A stretch of 64,000 bases of DNA from Marsupella aquatica (lineage: Eukaryota > Marchantiophyta): contig OZ316891.1 of the NCBI GenBank assembly GCA_973895155.1, positions 14,384,001 through 14,448,000 of the forward strand. The letters are read 5' to 3'. The stretch's first letter is position 1, and every line of letters starts with the position of its first letter. Both the position numbers and the translations under genes were made by a program. This document shows, one piece after another, positions 47,601 to 59,906 of this stretch. Under the pieces are notes generated by a model. That model saw only the letters and a list, made by a program, of their open reading frames with translations. It ran no database searches and had not been told where the DNA came from.

Positions 47601-48109
47601 ATCTGATACCACTTCACATTTATCTAATAGAGGGCAATCCAAAGCTAGGACAAGTACCTAGTGTCTAAGAGTGAAGCCTATAGCATATGATTGTGGAGCA
47701 CACTTAGGGCCGTCTTGCATGTAGACGGTCCTTCAAAAAACGGCCTTTGATACAAACGGTGGCAGCCCCTGAGTGAACAAAACTGCCCCCTGAACGAGGC
47801 CGTCTTGACAGCACTAAACTAGGACCTGGAAGGGCAAGGCACTCAAACCTTGCAACCCTTCACAGTCCCGACCTTTGCATGGCACATAAGACAATGGCAT
47901 TTGCTTTCCACATGTCACTGAACTGGGCTGCCTGTGATTTTGCTGTGCGACTGATCCGGTCCTGGTTATCAACTCTCACCTGCTCGTACACGTAGGAGAC
48001 CCTGCAAATTGTCCTGCATGTGAAATGCTTCAACAATTCACTGTGCGCTTCACCTGAACACTTCGCATGTGTTCCTGTCACTGCGACGTATTTGAACTTG
48101 AGAGCATCA
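44650..48109. other. Gene-free, repeat-bearing intergenic region
   Basis: No recognisable coding region. A tandem duplication of about 75 bp (CCCTATTACCCCTTCTTAGG ... CACTTCCATGCAGAG) lies at about 45082-45233. The rest is AT-rich with no strong signal. Text around 47700-47810 has several short copies of GACGG/CCGTC, without a clear structure. Confidence 0.5.
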
Positions 48110-48117
48110 TGAGAGTG

Positions 48118-48329
48118 CTCGTGAGCCCTGGGCCCTCAGTCTTAACTAATACGCGGAGGACGTGTGAACGCGCGAAGGGTAATTCTTATTCATTTTGAAC
48201 TAATAATTATAATTATTACCGGTAATAAGGGAACTTTTAATAGAAAAATGGAAACAACCCGGTAAACAGGAAAAAGGCCCGATCGCAGGGGTTCCACTTC
48301 TTTTACACGGAGTGAGGGCCCAGGGCTCG
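48118..48329. mobile_element. hAT-like MITE, 212 bp, with 8-bp target duplication
   Basis: Inverted ends AGCCCTGGGCCCTCA (left, from about 48124) and TGAGGGCCCAGGGCT (right, to about 48327) flank AT-rich DNA. TGAGAGTG lies directly outside on each side (48110-48117 and 48330-48337), an 8-bp duplication of the length made by hAT transposases. No coding capacity. Confidence 0.65.
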
Positions 48330-48337
48330 TGAGAGTG

Positions 48338-49436
48338 TAGAAATTGAAGTTAGCATATGGTAAGCTTTCAGCATTGAGACGACATTGAGAGTGTAGAAAT
48401 CGATAAGGATTGTACATGCACTCAATAGCAGTCACTTCTGATCGTGCCTCCAGATTCTTTCAATTTGTAAGCTTCAAAACAGCAACCACAGCATCAACAC
48501 ACGACAACATTTGAAAAACACTGCCCGGCTAACCTTACCGATTCCAATCAAGCTCACAAGTAAGTTGAAGTCTCACATTCTATGCTGCATTTCAATTGTC
48601 GATAATTTGTGAGAATGACTCCTTCATCTCCCGCCTGCCTCTCTCTTCAAAATGCGAAATCACCACTGACCTCTACTGAAAGTCAATCAATCAGCCAGCC
48701 GTCTTCTCTGTACTCCCCATCGGTTGTTGAAACTAGGTACGTAGGTGGCTAGAGCAGCTGCAATCCAACCAGGCTAGACAGGTTCTACTATACATGGCTG
48801 TGGTGGAACGCGGAAGACTGGGGCTAGGCGCACGATGCTGCCTTGCCCAAAGAGTGTAACAAATGTGAGAGAGGACCAAGGCTCCTTCTCACTTTCTGGA
48901 TCAATCGGCAATAGTGGCTAGACCAGGCTCTACATTGCTGTGGTGGAATGCGAAGAGTGGGGCTGGGGCAGGATGCTGCCCTGCCGAGCGAGTGGATGCA
49001 TCTACTTTTTGTGTAATTAACCTGGATGGATCACTTTCAATTGAACTGTGGAATGTTTTGAAGTCATGTCAAGTGCAATTCAAATTTGGATTCAGTTTTA
49101 TAGCTTTTGTATGCTCGACGTCAGTATAGTTTGGTTTGAATGATGATGCTCGATTGTTTCATATACTCAAGCTCTGTACAACAAACTCTATACGCAGGGT
49201 AGTTTGGAGTGCACCAATGTAGTATACCTGATCGTGAAGGGAGCTTGGAAGGGAATGCACAATTGTAGGTCGCGACTACTTGCTTCCTTTGTAGTGGCTG
49301 CGGTAGACTTGTGCATTAATTAGTACCCAAACATACCGCCCGATACATACTTAGAAAGGCATATAAACATGAAGTACAACAACTTTGTTGTGTCAAATTT
49401 GTTGTGAAAATTCCTTTCAGGTCAGGTTTTGACACA
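48338..49436. other. Intergenic region with a diverged duplication
   Basis: Two diverged copies containing GCTGTGGTGGAA(C/T)GCG and GATGCTGCC(T/C)TGCC lie at about 48790-48848 and 48930-48985. No gene recognised. A possible acceptor (CCTTTCAG) precedes the coiled-coil frame at 49437. Confidence 0.5.
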
Positions 49437-50032
49437 ATGGAGCCTAGCAAAGATAATCTGAAGGGCCTTGCTACTAATTATTTGGGGAAGATAAAAGACG
49501 CGAAAGAGTACTTGACTCACGTGCAGTCAATGCTTTGTATAGACCTTTGGCCTGCTTTGCAGATGGACATGTTAAATGCCAAAATTCATGATAGAGAGAC
49601 CCAAGAATTGAAACACGAGGTTGAGAGGTTGAAAGCAGAAAACCATCGGCTTCTCAGCGAGAACAAGACATTGGAAGTCCTGCAATCAGAGGTTGTTCAG
49701 ATGTTGTAGCGGAGAGGACATAAGAATAAAACAATCTCTACAAAGACTGCAGCTGAGAGAAAACTTGTAGTAGGAGCACGGGAACCTTTGGTCCCGATTT
49801 CTCCCAACCTGTCCAAGATTACTCGAGAGATTACTATGCACAGAATAGATCCAGGGCATACACATGCTTTGAAAGGCAAACTTCCACTTCGCGTAGTAGA
49901 TTCTTTGGTCTCTGACACACCCTACGTTTCGAATAGTACAGGAGTTCCATCCACTCATCAGCATGATGCTATTTCTGCAAGAGCTGGGAAGAAAATCTGC
50001 TTGGAGAGTGATTCTGTTGGCCTTGGGCCCTG
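49437..50032 (+). pseudogene. Coiled-coil protein frame with one in-frame TAG
   Basis: From MEPSKDNLKG the frame gives a heptad-like coil (ETQELKHEVERLKAENHRLL) and reaches TAG at 49707-49709 after EVVQML. It continues open in the same frame (RRGHKNKTISTKTAAERKL ... LESDSVGLGP) to TGA near 50032. The stop is consistent with a former CAG. It lies just upstream of the Myb/SANT-like gene of the PIF element and may be part of the element or an adjacent host gene. No known domain beyond the coil. Confidence 0.45.
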
Positions 50033-50363
50033 AACATAGGAAACTACCTTCATAAGATAGAGATAGATATGTAATTCTAAGATCATACTTATTTGACCTA
50101 CTATTGGCGTTGTCTTATCCAGACCATGATTATATTGTGGATCATTATATATGAATATGATAAAACTTTGCTTCATCATTTTGTTGAAAATATTGAAAGC
50201 CTCGAGAGGACATGGTTTTAACATGCTGCAATAATTTCAATTGGTTTTTTGAAGAACTCTTGTGGTTTAATTTTTTTAAATGAACTTCATGTGTTTTGTG
50301 CATTGAATATTTAAAACATATTGATGTGCGAAATCACCACTGACTTATTTGTGTCCCTTTCAG

Positions 50364-51594
50364 ATGACGAGCCAAAATCAGAGACAGGTTCCAGGCCAAA
50401 GTTCGGCTTCACAAGGTGTGCCATTGTGTGATTTGGATCTGAACATTGCTGCAGATCCCACTACTACACCACAACGTCAAGGAAGGAATAAGTTGCCATA
50501 TTGGACTGACGAGGAGATGACGGTTCTCATTGCAGCAAAACAGAATGAATATCACACTGTCATTATGGAAGGCTCAACACAGAAAAAAATGACTAGTAGC
50601 AAGTTGAAATGGAAAGCAGTGGCAAAGTGTATGGTGGATGAGGGGTACACTAATCCTATTTGAGATCCAAACTCTTGTAAGAAGAAGTGGCAGCTTATTG
50701 AGAACAAGTTTAAAACAATTTATGACTATGAAAAGAAGGAGAAAATTGGGCAGGTTTCTTACTTTAACATGGGTGACAAGGACCGACGCGACCATCAATT
50801 CCCCACTAATTTTTCTGTTGATCTGTATGAGCAATTGTTGGAGTAGTATGCAGATATTCCACGCGTCACTCCACCTAAAAAGTTCATATCTGACATTTCT
50901 TCTATGGACCGAAATGCACAGGAGAATCCATTTGATTTATCATGAGAGAGTAAGAACTTACTTACTTTTGCCTTTGCATTGGTTTTTTTTGCATGGTGTA
51001 GCTATATTTAAGTATTTTTTATGCAAGTGATTTTGTGATATTTTATCACAGATTTTATTTTGCACTGAAATTATTGTCCCCTTTTTTACACCTATATCTT
51101 TCCTTTATTAAATAGTACAACAAGTACGTTATGTCATTTGCAGGTGATGATGATGTTGAGGTTCATGAAGATGGGTCTATCCCTACCAGCCAGGAATACT
51201 GCCCAGGACCAACACACGAGGGTACGCAGTCACACAATGTCAAGAATACCGGTGGAGTGAGAGAACCATCATCCCCTCAGGACTTTTTTGGCCCAAGCAA
51301 GAGAGGTGTGAAGCGAAAGGCAACCAAGTCTGGCAGTGATAAACAAGCGCATTTGAGAACCATGGCAAACGCTTGTGCTGAGATGGCTTCTACAGCCAAG
51401 CGTGATGTTCATATCCAAGAACATGATTCTCACATGCGAGAACGTGAGTTTGAGCTGCGAGAACATGAGTATGAAATTTGAGAGCGACAAGAGAGAACTT
51501 TGAGTACAACAATGAAGACAACATCCGAGCATATGACACGTTTGACTGATGCCCTTATGGAGAAGCTTGCAAGTTCTTCACGACCTTCACAATA
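50364..51594 (+). pseudogene. PIF/Harbinger Myb/SANT-like DNA-binding protein, decayed by stops
   Basis: In PIF/Harbinger elements the Myb/SANT protein helps bring the transposase to the DNA ends. Here the frame from MTSQNQRQ has the trihelix pattern: LPYWTDEEMTVLIAAKQ, KLKWKAVAKCMVDEGY, then SCKKKWQLIENKFKTIYDYE. In-frame stops occur at TGA 50661, TAG 50844 and TGA 50943, with the frame open between them. The first exon probably ends GAGA|GTAAGA at about 50949 and joins in phase to 51144 (DDDVEVHEDG). Exon 2 has a KRKATKSGS basic patch and a heptad-like HMREREFELREHEYE segment, then TGA 51479, and ends at TAG near 51594. All four stops can be former CGA or CAG. It converges on the transposase gene, the usual PIF layout. 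Confidence 0.75.
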
Positions 51595-51778
51595 GAGTCC
51601 CGAGTAGAGTAGCACTTAGCTAGTTTGTATTTATCAAGTGTAGTACTTAGGGTCTAGTACTTCAATTAATAGTTGCATGGAATTGCAAAAAACACTATGA
51701 TGACACTTTCATACACTTTTCAATTGCAAATTTTATTTCAAACTTGCCTACAACATTTGCATTTGAAAACATAAATAG

Positions 51779-53143
51779 TCACAATGTATAATTATCCCTT
51801 GGGGCAGTACAACGTCTTTGTCGTTCCTCCTCCCATTCTCTCTCAGGCAACAAATAGTTCATCATTGCAACACGATGTCTACGTCCATTACCAAAACTAT
51901 GATCTCCAGCTGGAGGGCCTCCAAGTTCATAAGGAGGGTCTGCATCTAATCCCCAAGCTGGATCATACACATCTCCACGATTAATACGAATATTGTGTAG
52001 AATGCATGCACAAGTAACATAATGTGGCAATTGATAAGGAGAGGGACGATACATTTTGCGTGAAATAAATCTCCAGCTATTTTTCAACTGACCAAAAGCA
52101 CGCTCTACGCACATCCTAGTTGAGCTAAGCATGTAGTTAAATTCTCTCTTACGGCTATGCTCTCTTGCACCGGGGAAAGGGTTTAGCAACCAAGGATATG
52201 CAGGATAACCTACATCACCAATAATGTATTTCCTTGTACAAAATCCTGTATTTGATGTAAACATGGGACCTGAGAGTTTTGTGTGGTGTACTGTAACATC
52301 GTCAAAAAACCCGGACACCCGTAGAAGGCGAGAGTCTTGTATGCTACCGGGCCATCCTGAAAAGACATCCAAAAATCAAAGACGACTATCACAGATAGCT
52401 TGCATAGAAATGCTCTGACCATTCTTGTAATCACGGTAATCACTGGAATTTGTTCCAGGCGGTAGCTCCACTTGAAAATGAGTGCTGACTATTGCACCAC
52501 AACAATTTGGTAATCCTTGTAGTTGGCAAAATTCTTCTTTCACCCTTGCCATGGCTTCTCCTTGTGGCCAACTCAAATGTGTTCTCCTTGCTCGCATAAT
52601 TAAAGCCCTAACAAATTGCCAAACAATATCCGATATGCATGGCACGGAAACCCCAAACATCTTTGAAAGCATCAACAACAAACAACCACTGGAAAAGCGA
52701 CGGAGGGCTATGGCAACCTGGCGCTCAACAGACAATGTTCTATTTGTCAAATTGCGAAGGCCAGGTGGGGGATGTGTGGTCATATCTTCTCTAACCAAGT
52801 TGCAAATGTACATGAATGTTGTCGGTGACACTCGAAACAAATACTTGAAGCGAATAGGATCATGCTCAATCACATGTGTTAAATACCAACCGCTCCACTC
52901 TCTTGACCTCGGCTCAATGTAATTTCCAGAAATATGTGAATAATCTCTGCAAAAAGCTGATTGAATGGTTTGAAAGAGTCGCAACAAGTTTGCAAATTGT
53001 GTACCATCGTCACCTGGCATCTGTCTTTGTGGCAAATCATAGTTGCCAAGAAGAGCGTACAGTTGTAGTTGTTGCAAAATCAGTTGTTGCAAGGCAATAA
53101 TTGTGGAGACTATTATGTCAAACTCCTCGTTTGAAAGCACCAT
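51779..53143 (-). pseudogene. PIF/Harbinger (HARBI1-like) DDE transposase, decayed
   Basis: The frame runs from MVLSNEEF (53143) and is broken only by TGA at 52378-52376, after which it resumes directly as FLDVFSGWPGSIQDSRLL to the stop near 51779. HARBI1-type blocks: VERQVAIALRRFSSG, FGVSVPCISDIVW, GLPNCCGAIVSTHFQV, SSDYRDYKNGQSISMQAICD, DVFSGWPGS, YIIGDVGYPAYPWLLNPFPG, RMCVERAFGQLKNSWRF and HYVTCACILHNI. In the family the first block reads GAIDxTH; here the Asp is Val (codon GTC), so the first catalytic Asp is lost. The second Asp (DVFSGW) and Glu (VERAFG) remain. About 450 residues, normal for the family. Terminal inverted repeats were not identified. Confidence 0.88.
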
Positions 53144-55318
53144 TGTGACAAAATAGTTTGAGCTGGAAAGGCCTGCACAATGAATGACATGTCTTTGACG
53201 TTGTCAATAGTGAAGAGAAAAATTGAGGGCAATAAGAAAGTGCAAGTAACTAACAAATTGTAGGCACATAAGTGAGTGAAGTGCTTGCCAAAAATCATCA
53301 CTTATTTGTGAGTCCTTGACAGTGAAAAAAGCTTTGCAGTACACCTTTGTTTGCAAGGCCACATCTTGTACTATACCTGGATTTCGTATGGCCTACCTTC
53401 CGCTATACTACACCTAGTACTATACTATTTCTTGGCCTTCTACTGCCCAAGTGAATTATGTAGTGTTTGGAGGAATGAGCTGGTAATGTTCAGAGGCATG
53501 AGCCGGTAATGTTCGGAGGAATGAGTCGAGCACATAAGTGAAATGGCAATGCCCAGATTCAACATTCTGATTGTAAGAGCGACAACATAAAATCATGATA
53601 CCTACCATCTGTCTGATCAATGTTGTTCACGATTTCAATGTGTGGACGAGAGTGAGATGCAACAGTAGTCACCGAATTGTAAGCACATTTAGCAGCGGAG
53701 CACATGAAATCAGTGGCAGCCCATTCTTCAGCAACGAATGCCCACCTCAAGAACGGGTGAGGGCAGGCAGCCGGAGGCCAGTGCGTCCATGTCAAGTAGA
53801 GGAGCAAGAGAGACTTGTGAGTGCAGAAGCGGAATGCAGGAGCGGAGTACAGAAGCGGAATGCAGGAGTGGAGTACATAAGCGGAATGCAGGAGCGGAGT
53901 ACAGAAGTAGAATGCAGGAGTGGAGCGCAGAAGCGGAGTGTTGGACAACCAATTTCCTTTGTATTACATTTGGCTAACTTGTCGTGTAGCAAACTAGACT
54001 TTGCAGGGCTTCTTCACTTCGCAACGCCAATTTGCGCTTCACAATCAATGCAGCCTCAATCCCCTCTATTGCTCCCGGTAAACTAAGCGGCACATAACGA
54101 CAGAGGTGGACACGACCCCTCAACACATCCAAAACGTAACACAGGGGAGGATCGAGTTGTTAAACCAAATCCCTGATTCTGTGTAAGTTTCTCTTTGTGA
54201 AAGGCCGCATTCTTGAGGGCTGATGCACATGCAAAACGGCCCTTATTGTGGGGGTGGATTGGAATAGGGTATGACGGGTCTCACCATCTATGTATTAGCA
54301 AATCTAAGATTCAGGCTAGTGTGTAGGATGTAACATTCATTAACCGCATGTGTCATGTGGGGCGGCGCTCTCTGTACAGGATCACCATACTCATCACTAG
54401 ATTGGCAATGCTGGAATGCAAGTGGTTATTTTTAGCTTCTAAATCTGGTAGTATTGTGTAAAAATGGAACTTGATTAGTCATAAGCTCCAATGAATCCTA
54501 GATTAGCAAATCTACGTATTAGCAAATCTATGTATTAGCAAATCAAGCTCAAATGGGATCCCAATTGCTCTTTGTGTATTGAAGTTAGTTTTCCCTGAAT
54601 CAATATCATCGCACGTCTTCATGCTTGCCTTACAAGCTTAGGAATACTCTCCAAAACAGTTTCTATGAACATTTGACACAAGAAATTGTGATAATCTATA
54701 AAAGTGTTACAAACACTGATGTATCTGTGCTTTAACAAGGCAGTTAATTTGGAACCTATTCTTTGAACATTGTTTTCTGAGAAAACTAATTAAAAAAATA
54801 CTGGAAATGCGTATGTGTCTATGTTTCAGACAGAATTTGAGAGTATTTTTGGATTATTACAAGGTATCATAGATATTTTTATTGGCAAAGGGACTTACAA
54901 ACGTTCTCCACTATTTTTACTGAAAGCAGTAACAAGAAAAATATGTTAGGGCTTTCAACCACACCCGCCCATATAAAAGGGCCCATCCCATGGCTAGTGC
55001 TCATTCATGCCTAGTGGTCAACGGTGTACTGACCATCAAAAGTGGAGTTCAAGTCCCTGTTCTGCATAAGTCCATTCCAATGAAATTGATGTGCACCTGG
55101 GTGGGGGCACTGTATAAAATAGGTAGTTCTGGTTTAAGTGTAACACCACTATTTTCCAAGCCATTATGGCCCAGTACTAGCCCCTCAAAACTGGAACCAC
55201 AGCCCTCATTTGGGGGGTATCATGGCGCATAGTGCTTTGTACACAGGGACTTTACTTCATACAAAGTGATAGGGGAAACCTGAAAATTAGGGGACTTTAC
55301 AAGAATGAGACTACCACA
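53144..55318. other. Gene-free region with a minisatellite
   Basis: The frame at 53595-54086 is driven by a minisatellite rather than a gene. At 54503-54548 GTATTAGCAAATCTA repeats about three times. No PIF terminal repeat could be recognised. A 12-bp ATTGAAAGGGCA at 55319-55330 is one flank of the Mutator-like element. Confidence 0.5.
53819..53940. repeat. Minisatellite of about 25-bp units (GCAGAAGCGGAATGCAGGAG type)
   Basis: About five imperfect copies in tandem. It produces long open frames in several phases on both strands that have no biological look. Confidence 0.85.
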
Positions 55319-56141
55319 ATTGAAAGGGCAGCAAAATGCTTGATGGGGCCCCTCTAGCTAAAGATATTCCTGATGAGCTCCTAACTTTTCAAATAATTAT
55401 ACTTAATGGGGCCCTTTGTCCCTGTGACCCTTTCTCAGGACTTGTCATATTATTTTTTAATTCCATTTTTTAATTGTAACACACTTTACAACTATCTGCA
55501 TCACTCCACCACATGGACTATCTAGAGGCAATTGTGTACTCTTGTTTGAAAATAAGTATATAACTTTTGTACTAAGTATTTAGCCCTTCTCACTCCCATA
55601 TTTTGAGTTGTTCCAGGTCTGTGCCCATGTTGTTGGGGGTCGTATTCCTCCTGTGGTCGCTCGGCTCTTGGCGGCCTGTCGGCTTCTAGCCATGGCCAAA
55701 GAGACTGGGGGTGTCAGACCCTTGGCCATTGGGAGGTCTTGTTTCGATTGGTCAGCCGTTTGTTTGTCTGCATACTAGGGCTCCAATTTCATCACACTTT
55801 TTTCCTCACCAGTTTGGTGTGGCCACCCTGGGTGGTTGCGAGAGTGTGGTGCACGGCCTACGTGCCATCTTGGATATCCACCCCCACTCGGCGGTTATTC
55901 AGGTGGATGTGGTTAATGCATTCAACTATGTTTCTCGTCGGGTCATGTTTGAGGAGCTTTGGGCTGCTGGAGGGCAAATTGCATCTCTCATCCCCTTTGC
56001 CCAGGCCTTTCATGGGGCCACAACCCCCTTGGTTTACCCTGACCATCTTGTTTTGGGTCCTATCTGACCCCGTACCTAACCATTTCATTCGAGTCTGAGG
56101 CTAGGTAGGGTGATCCCCTTGGTGGGGCATTGTTTGCCATG

Positions 56142-57595
56142 AGTGGTGGACCTAGCCACCCAGCACCCTCTCCTAAGTGCCCCTAGTGCCCGAACGCCTC
56201 CACGGAATACCTTGAGCAAGCAACCTGATGCCCTTTGCACCGCCTGCAGCCCCTCCGATACAAAGCAACACTTTCTCTCTAATGTAACCACTACTCAACG
56301 GTTCTCACTGTCTGCACAAGCAACCAAGTGTCTCTGTAAGTAACCACAACAGGATCTAGATCTTGTCCAAGTCTAGCATCCTAACTCAAGTTCAACGGAC
56401 ATTGGTAAGTAGGTCAACGATAGATCCTCCCAATGCCATAAGCCGGAACCAGAACTGACACCCACTGTTTGTCTAGAACAACTCCTTCCTTGGGTGCAGC
56501 CGGGTTCCCCTTGTACCTATCCATCACCAACTGACCGCCCTGCCCCTAGGACATGCTCATGGCTCAAATAGTGTAGCTTGTCCCAACACGTTGGGACCAG
56601 AATGGCCCCGACTCTAGCAACCAACTCCCGGTTCTTGCCCGTTGATAGCCTAGGGGCCAAGTGCACTTGGAACTCATCCTCCATGCCTACTTGGCCTTGC
56701 CTCCTCAATGCAAGTTCCCTTGGGAGACTGAACGCGGCTTAACTGCTATTTTGGTAGGATTTGGCAAGCGGACAAACTAACCCCCGTAAACCCCAAGAAT
56801 CCATGGCACCCCTAGACCCAGTTGAGCTCAGAAGGATGTAATCCTCCTTGAAATATTTCTAGCGTACCCAAGAAGTACTCCAACGGACTTCCCGTTGTGA
56901 AGTTATCGTTGTTTCCGTTTGGCGTTTTCCTTTAGTGTCGCGACCGGCACGGCTCACGACTTTCGCCCATCCTCAGCCCCCAAGGAGACATCACTCCCCT
57001 CATATATGCTTCTGGAGACCTCCACCCCTGGACCTACTTTGGTCCCCAAATTTTGGCCCCCCACCTAGACCCCAACCTGCATAACTTGGCGCGCCACCAA
57101 CTGGTGATGCCTATAACTTTCTAGTTAGGTGTCCGTAAGTAGAGTGCCTTAGCTTGTTGTGATGGAGCCGACCCAGTGCTCATGCCTAGGCCCTCAGATC
57201 CCGTCGTTGCCCAGGACCCCTGATCGGCCAAACCTGGATCGAGCCATAACTCGTGCCCCAAGCGTCCGTTGCCCATGGAGTGAACTCCATTGGCCTTGGG
57301 CCCAAGAGGAGCTCTCACTCAAGCCCTCATAACCCAAAGTCCTTTCGGGGGTCCGGACATTTGACCTTGAGTCTAGACCTTTCCCCTTAACCCGACCAGC
57401 CCTCAATTAGTCTAAGCCCTTAGTGTGTGTCATTAGCTTAGTGCTTGCCTTCGCCAGTGCCACGCTCCATTGCCCACAAGCCTCCCCATGCTAAGCCCTC
57501 CCCGGATGGCCGTTCCGGGCCTGGACCATAGGAGAGCTCGGCATCGGAGTCAATGACGCTAGAGCTAAGTATTAAGGTAGTCGGGTTCCGCAAAT
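56142..57595. mobile_element. 1.45-kb insertion inside the LINE, flanked by CCATG
   Basis: CCATG occurs at 56137-56141 and 57596-57600. Deleting one copy and the intervening sequence joins GGALFAM in frame to AHLRAI of the reverse transcriptase, showing that this is an insertion. The inserted DNA is C-rich and shows no recognisable protein or long terminal repeats. It may be a solo LTR or a TRIM-like element. Confidence 0.65.
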
Positions 57596-58243
57596 CCATG
57601 GCGCACCTTCGGGCTATCTAGGCCTCTTCAGTTGCTTTCCCAGGCTGCTTGTTTCCTTTTGTTGCGGATGATACTCACATTGTTGCCCCTGTCTCGTTTG
57701 TTGGGGAGGCTTATACCCACTTTGTGTACCCGCTTACCCCCATTGGTCTTTCAGTTCAGCCTAGGAAGTGTGGGGTTTGGTCTCGTCTCCCCCTCCCTAA
57801 CTCCTTCACCCCCCTTCTTGATATACCCATTTGGCTCGAGGGCATTAGAGTCCTCGGGATGCCGTTTGGGGGGGCTGTCTTTGAGCAGGATTTTCTTCAG
57901 GCTGCTCTGTCCTAGGATGTTTTCCCGGATGTTTTGCATATTCACCAATTGGCAGCCTTGGGAGATGCCCAGATTGCCTTCTTGATCCTGGTCCTGTGTT
58001 TTATTTGGCATCCTTCCTATCTTCTCAGGACGGTCCCTCCTACCGTAATGTTTCTGTCCTTGCTCTCTTCTTTGGACACCACTATGATGAGAGTCTTTGG
58101 TCATCTCATTGGTACGGGAGCCCTTAATGGAGAGGATGGTTCTTTTGTGGCTAGGCAGGCTGCATTGCCCCCATCGAGAGGTGGTATGGGGGTGGCCTCG
58201 ACAGTGGACACTGCCCCTTGCACGTTTCTTGGTAGTTGGGCGT

Positions 58244-59906
58244 TGTCGTAAGGAAATTAGATTATATGGAGAATAGCTTGGTTTTGTGTGAAAATATAAA
58301 AATAAGGGTTTTTGTGGTAAACAGTAGATTTTAGTTTTCACCAAAGTACAATTGTAAGTCTTGGTAATTTTCTGGAATTACCATAGTAAAAAGGTAAATT
58401 CCAATAACTTCTAGAATCTACCATAGTAAATAGTAATTTCTAGTTTTACCACAGTAAAAAGGTAAATTCCGGTAACTTCTAGAATTTACCATGGTAAAAA
58501 GTAAGTTCTAGAATTTATCGTGGGTAAATAGTAAAATCTAGTAAGTTCTAGTAAGTTCTAGTATCTTCTAGGATACTCTTGTAAAGGGACCAGCGTGGCC
58601 TGGCTTCAACTATAAATAAGAGGGAGGCTCGCCCTCCCAAGGGAGTCTATTTTCCAGCATTTCAAGTGTATGAGTGTGAGGATAGAGAGTGCATAGAGCG
58701 CATATTGTGTGCATTTGCATTGGAGGAATGCTTGAACATTGGTTCTAGGACTAACGGAATGGCTATGTCGTCGGTTTCGATGGTGGAAGGGTTCTAAGTT
58801 TCTTGATTCTTGGTCATGGAAGGCACTGCCACCACTCGAGTACCTTGAAGATGGAGCTTTGAATCTGGCAAGGTTGGCTATGCCGCCAATACCATAGATA
58901 TAATGTCCATGAACCTGTGATCAAGTAGGGACGGCTCTGCCACTAAGTAAGTAATAGGAAGTATGAATGTCAATATTGATTTGAATGAGAGTCCGTAGAT
59001 TCTGAATTTGCGTTCTACGGTGAGCATTAAGTTGATAGTAAAGAGGAAGGTAGATATTAGGCAGGTTGTTACACAGAAGTTTGGAGAAGAAGGATACACT
59101 GCAATTATCACGTCATCGAATCCATTAATACTATATAGATGCATAGATGGGGATGTGAGTGTGTTCATAATAGTGTAATAGAAGAGAGATCATAGCCAAG
59201 AGTTGATAGAGGCACGTAGAGAAGATTATCACTTGGAGGAGAGATTTGTGGAGTGTAGGCCTGGCCCCGACTACTCTGGTGTCATTGCCAATATCTGGAG
59301 TAGATCACACATGTCTCTTGGTACCAAAAGTGCTTAGGAGTCCTTGTAGAAAAGGGTACGCCCTTCCCACCCAGCTTATCTGGAGAAAACCGCAAGAGAC
59401 ACAGGGGAACCCAAGGAACTTGAGAAATGGCCGAGAGGGGACAAGGCTCTCAAGGGAATTGGTTCTAAGCATGAGGTCTCTTACAAGTGATAAGTAGCAT
59501 AATTAGCACATGTAGCCATACACCCGACGTGTTTTTGAGAGCTCACTATTCCCAGGACAGTGTGTTAAGGGTTGCTCTTAGTCTTGTGACTCATAGGTTA
59601 CGGCACTTAGGCTAACCATAGTCGGGACCATAGTTAGGGTCTTAGCCGAGGTTAGGTTAGTTGTGTGTGAACTTGTATATACCAGGGCTAGTGTAAGCCG
59701 CTGGTATGTGGTGCTTACTCATTGTAACAAAGCAACTTGAGGAAGAGGGAGAACATGTGTGTTCGTCTACTCTTGAAGTAAAGCTTGAGTGTTCGTGTGG
59801 ACGTAGCCTTAGAGAAGAGGTGAACCACGTAGAGATTGTGTTGACTATGTGTGCATGAAATGAGTAATGATTGGATCGTCATGAAGGAAGACGTCATAGT
59901 TCAATA
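58244..59906. mobile_element. 1.66-kb LTR-like insertion inside the LINE, flanked by GGGCGT
   Basis: GGGCGT lies at 58238-58243 and 59907-59912. Removing the insert restores the LINE frame across SWA to VAPTLASRF (apart from a TAG). The insert has repeated TAGAATTTACCAT(A/G)GTAAA units at about 58360-58520 and a TATAAATAAG box at about 58610, as in an LTR promoter. No internal genes were seen, so a solo LTR is plausible. The 6-bp length of the duplication is slightly unusual. Confidence 0.6.

Noticed and set aside
49707-49709. Programmed readthrough or reassigned TAG
   Set aside because: Neighbouring transposon genes show the same kind of stops, so nonsense decay explains it better.
53595-54086. 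Plus-strand frame of 163 residues
   Set aside because: Its repetitive part (RSGAQKRS-like) is a translated minisatellite, open in several frames on both strands.
56142-57595. Several frames of 60-70 residues on both strands
   Set aside because: C-rich composition opens them; they lie in a non-coding insertion.
57751-58344. 197-residue minus-strand frame
   Set aside because: It is antisense to the LINE reverse transcriptase, which has recognisable motifs on the plus strand.
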